A stretch of DNA of 64,000 nucleotides, taken from contig JAKOMQ010000010.1 in assembly GCA_022241605.1 (NCBI GenBank), positions 58,813 through 122,812 of the forward strand. The letters are read 5' to 3'. The stretch comes from Aquimonas sp. Lineage in GTDB: Bacteria > Pseudomonadota > Gammaproteobacteria > Xanthomonadales > Xanthomonadaceae. Made by a program: the position numbers and the translations under genes. The notes below the pieces were generated by a model. It was given only the letters and a program-made list of their open reading frames with translations. It ran no database searches and was not told where the DNA came from. This document shows positions 61,391 through 64,000 of this stretch, in pieces (within the stretch, counting starts at the first letter, position 1; every line of letters begins with the position of its first letter).

Positions 61391-63451
61391 ATGCGCCGTC
61401 TTCTCGCCACTGTTCTTGCCTTTGCCGTCGCCACGCCTGCGCTGGCGTCCGAAGGCATGTGGACGCTCGACAACCTGCCAATGAAGCAGATGCAGGCGGA
61501 GTTTGGCTTCAGCCCGGACGAGGCCTGGGTGCGCAAGGTGATGCGCTCCTCGGCGCGGCTGGCGGGCGGCTGCTCGGCCAGTTTCGTCTCCGCCGAGGGC
61601 CTGGTGCTGACCAACCACCACTGCATCACCGGCTGCCTGACCGGCCTGTCCAGCCCCGAGCGCGACCTGATGGCGGACGGCTACCTGGCCGCCGAGCGCA
61701 GCGACGAGCTGACTTGCCCCAACGTCGAGCTGAACCGGCTGGAGGGCATCGAGGACGTCACCGCGCGCATGCGCGCCGCCACCGCCGGGCTGTCGGGCGA
61801 GGCCTTCACCGCCGCCCGCCGCGCGGCCCAGGCCGAGATCGAGTCCGAATGCGTGGGCGGCAACAGCACCGGCCTGCGCTGCGACGTGGTCGACCTCTAC
61901 CAGGGCGGCGTGCAGCACCTCTACCGCTACACCCGCTTCCAGGACGTGCGCCTGGTGTTCGCGCCGGAGTTCGCCTCGGGCTTCTTCGGCGGCGACCCGG
62001 ACAATTTCAACTTCCCGCGCTACAACCTCGATATGGCCCTGCTGCGCGTCTACGTGGACGGCACCCCGGCGCTGCTTGAGGACTTCTTCCGCTTCCAGCC
62101 CGAGGGTGCGGCCGAGGGCGAGCTGGTGATGGTCACCGGCCACCCCGGCTCCACCCAGCGCATGCTCACCGTGGCCCAGCTGCAGGCCCTGCGCGACCGC
62201 GGCCTGATGAACCGCCTGCTGGAGCTGGCCGAGTTCCGCGGCGTGCTGACCCAGTACAGCGCGATCGGCGCCGAGCAGGCGCGGCAGGCGCAGAACAGCC
62301 TGTTCAGCGTGGAGAACAGCTTCAAGGCCCTGCGCGGCCGCCTGGCGACGCTGATGGACCCGGCAGTGTTCGAGGCCAAGCGCAGCGATGAGACCGAGCT
62401 GCAGGCCTGGTTGAAGCGCAACCGTCGACTGGCCGCCGAGGTGGGCGACCCCTGGGCCGACATCGCCCGCGCGGTCGACACCTTCGCCCAGTTCGAAACC
62501 GTCTACGGCCTGCTCGAAGGCGGCAGCGGCTTCAGCACCGCCTACTTCGGCCACGCCCGCACCCTGGCCCGCGGCGCGGTGGAGCGCGACAAGCCCAACG
62601 CCGAGCGCCTGCGCGAGTTCGGCGATGCCGGCCTGCCGCGCCTGCAGCAGGGCCTGTTCGCGCCCACGCCGATCTATCCCGAGTTCGAAAAGGTGCGCCT
62701 GGGCTGGAGCCTGACCAAGCTGCGCGAGCACCTCGGCGCGGACCACCCGGTGGTGCGCCAGACCCTGGGCAACGAATCGCCGCAGCAGCTGGCCGACCGC
62801 CTTGTCGACGGCACCCGCCTCGGCGACCCCGCCGTGCGCCGCGAGCTGTGGGAAGGCGGCGCCGAGGCGCTGGACGCCGCCCAGGACCCGATGATCGAGC
62901 TGGTGCGCCGCCTCGACCCGCTGGCCCGCGAGCTGCGCGCCCGCTACGAGCGCGAAGTGCAGGCCGTGCTCCAGCAGAGCGCCGAGAAGATCGCCCGCGT
63001 ACGCTTCGAGCGCTTCGGCACCGGCGTCTACCCCGACGCCACCTTCAGCCTGCGCCTGTCCTACGGCGCCGTGCAGGGCTGGGAGTACCAGGGCGAGGTG
63101 ATCCCGCCCATGACCCAGATCGCCGGCCTCTACGAGCGCGCCACCGGCGCCGACCCCTACCGCCTGCCGCAGAGCTGGCTGGACGCCCGCGAGCGCCTCG
63201 ACCTGCAGCTGCCGATGAACTTCGTCAGCGCCAACGACATCATCGGCGGCAACTCCGGTAGCCCGGTGATCAACGCCAACGCGGAAGTGGTCGGCCTGGT
63301 CTTCGACGGCAACATCCACAGCCTCGGCGGCGCCTACTGGTACGACGCACGCCTGAACCGCGCCGTGTCCGTGCACTCCGCCGTGATGATCGAAGCCCTG
63401 CGCCGCGTCTACGCGGGCAACCACCTGGCCGACGAGCTGCTGGCGCGCTGA
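61391..63451 (+). CDS. S46-family dipeptidyl-peptidase (DPP7-like)
   Basis: A 686-residue exported exopeptidase that removes dipeptides from peptide N-termini. Signal peptide at 1-20 (ending ALAS). The catalytic triad is expected in TNHHC (His), YNLDMALLR (Asp) and GGNSGSP (Ser622). Eighteen residues after Ser622 there is Gly640, matching Gly673 of DPP7 rather than Arg673 of DPP11, so hydrophobic P1 residues should be preferred over acidic ones. The ATG at 61391 gives the signal peptide; the frame is open further upstream without coding meaning. Confidence 0.94.
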   Translation: MRRLLATVLAFAVATPALASEGMWTLDNLPMKQMQAEFGFSPDEAWVRKVMRSSARLAGGCSASFVSAEGLVLTNHHCITGCLTGLSSPERDLMADGYLAAERSDELTCPNVELNRLEGIEDVTARMRAATAGLSGEAFTAARRAAQAEIESECVGGNSTGLRCDVVDLYQGGVQHLYRYTRFQDVRLVFAPEFASGFFGGDPDNFNFPRYNLDMALLRVYVDGTPALLEDFFRFQPEGAAEGELVMVTGHPGSTQRMLTVAQLQALRDRGLMNRLLELAEFRGVLTQYSAIGAEQARQAQNSLFSVENSFKALRGRLATLMDPAVFEAKRSDETELQAWLKRNRRLAAEVGDPWADIARAVDTFAQFETVYGLLEGGSGFSTAYFGHARTLARGAVERDKPNAERLREFGDAGLPRLQQGLFAPTPIYPEFEKVRLGWSLTKLREHLGADHPVVRQTLGNESPQQLADRLVDGTRLGDPAVRRELWEGGAEALDAAQDPMIELVRRLDPLARELRARYEREVQAVLQQSAEKIARVRFERFGTGVYPDATFSLRLSYGAVQGWEYQGEVIPPMTQIAGLYERATGADPYRLPQSWLDARERLDLQLPMNFVSANDIIGGNSGSPVINANAEVVGLVFDGNIHSLGGAYWYDARLNRAVSVHSAVMIEALRRVYAGNHLADELLAR

Positions 63452-63860
63452 GGCGCTTGCGGCTCGACGCCTGGACGGCTGCGATGACTGCACGCGGCCT
63501 GCAGGGAGAGGGTGGGGCAGGCGTGGAGCGCTGAGCGTCCACTCCAAGCAAGAAAACATCGGGCCGCCTTCGGGCGGCCCGATGTCGTTTGCGCGGCCCC
63601 GCACCGCAGCGTTGGCTCGCCGTCGGATCATTGGAATGCCGCCGACGCTTCGATCCGCACAAACCAACAACAACGCGACACCCCCCGCGCACGGCCCAAG
63701 CCCATCCCGCGTTCGCCCCAAGCTCAATAGGGTGTGCCTTGGCCTGAGGTCTCCCCACAAATTTCCGGCCTTCCTCGGCCATCCGGGGTTATCTTTCGGC
63801 CAAAACGAAACGCGCATGACGCGGTTTTTTCCTCGGGGTACCAAGCCTGAGGACCGCGCC
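63452..63860. other. Intergenic region between the S46 peptidase and an IS element
   Basis: A 409 bp gap. It contains the terminator at 63557-63590. The rest (about 63600-63725) has no gene. The left end of the IS4 element probably lies around 63725-63780, just before CTCAATAGGGTGTGCC. Confidence 0.6.
63557..63590 (+). terminator. Rho-independent terminator after the S46 peptidase gene
   Basis: A perfect 12 bp stem CATCGGGCCGCC/GGCGGCCCGATG closed by a stable TTCG tetraloop, followed by TCGTTT. Confidence 0.9.
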
Positions 63861-64000
63861 ATGCACGCTTCGACGATTTTACGCTGCTGTATCGGTGAGA
63901 TTCTGGACACGATGCACGCGACCCGCTGCCGTCGCCTGCTCGATGCCGTGGAGGCCTTGGTGGCAGGGCGCCGATTGACCCTGACCGAGTTGGCGCGCCA
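63861..64000 (+). mobile_element. IS4-family transposase, N-terminal part (cut by the window edge)
   Basis: An open frame from the ATG at 63861 to the end, 46 codons. The stretch MHATRCRRLLDAVEALVAGR and RLTLTELAR match the N-terminus of IS4-type transposases common in Xanthomonadales. The ATG at 63912 is an alternative start that matches the usual family N-terminus better. The DDE domain would lie beyond the window. A short CGCG/CGCG hairpin with a T-run just upstream may shield it from read-through. Confidence 0.7.

Noticed and set aside
60986..63910. Minus-strand open frame of 974 codons opposite the S46 peptidase gene
   Set aside because: Low-complexity His/Gln/Ala/Val composition typical of an antisense frame. 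The plus strand encodes a complete S46 peptidase.
1..64000. CRISPR arrays, rRNA and tRNA genes
   Set aside because: No regularly spaced identical repeats and no tRNA or rRNA signature was recognised by eye. A dedicated scan was not possible.

Overview
The window is a GC-rich chromosomal segment, read mainly as ordinary gammaproteobacterial housekeeping DNA with accessory signalling genes inserted. Family content points to Xanthomonadales/Lysobacterales. It has DUF6164, a C-terminal FxxGFE tail on a secreted protein, RpfG-type receiver domains, GGGATTC-type intergenic repeats, an S46 dipeptidyl-peptidase and the rdgC/ttcA/uup/gcvTH set. I cannot name a genus. No rRNA, tRNA or CRISPR array was recognised.

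Layout. 1-8351: the distal part of a flagellar operon, flgE(partial)-F-G-H-I-J-K-L, in canonical order. 8441-8626: first copy of a dispersed ~185 bp repeat (family A). 8693-17284 (minus): a three-gene signalling operon. It encodes a 1763-residue membrane sensor kinase, a single-domain response regulator, and a REC-PAS-LOV-GGDEF-EAL-REC protein predicted to be a blue-light and phosphorylation-controlled c-di-GMP phosphodiesterase. 17657-21400 (plus): a divergent four-gene operon encoding a FIST-domain (NosP-like) sensor, a soluble histidine kinase, a REC-HDOD protein and a single REC protein, each joined to the next by an ATGA stop/start overlap. 21401-23602: DUF465 gene, ttcA and several repeats. 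23603-29083: rdgC, a YgjP-type metallohydrolase gene, an orphan small gene, then an MFS sugar transporter with a GH13 lipoprotein. 29155-31278: chemoreceptor. 31630-36647: pgk-trhO-tyrA, a PAN-domain secreted protein, DUF6164 and a LuxR solo. 37067-38980: uup. 39335-43648: a broken small membrane-protein gene, a secreted beta-helix protein, a WYL regulator and a patatin. 44093-46238: ECF sigma/anti-sigma/DUF4097 operon. 46457-48897: divergent MASE1-like kinase and NarL-type regulator, next to an ISL3 remnant. 49378-51034: gcvT and gcvH. 51924-52412: lysine/alanine-rich histone H1-like protein behind an unusually long leader. 52898-63451: serine hydrolase, lemA plus M48 protease, GMC oxidoreductase, NTT-like transporter, a membrane protein and the S46 peptidase. 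63861-64000: start of an IS4-family transposase, cut by the window edge.

The most notable observations are as follows. (1) The two back-to-back signalling operons beside the flagellar genes look like a light/NO/c-di-GMP motility-control block. The LOV domain in it keeps the photoactive cysteine but appears to lack the usual flavin-contacting glutamine. (2) Repeat family A has six copies with imperfect terminal inverted repeats and a built-in rho-independent terminator. In three cases its first bases TGA are the stop codon of the upstream gene. One copy sits between gcvT and gcvH. (3) A second repeat family (B) occurs twice around ttcA and DUF465. (4) There are several decaying genes (an ISL3 transposase and a frameshifted membrane protein) and a long featureless leader before the histone-like gene.
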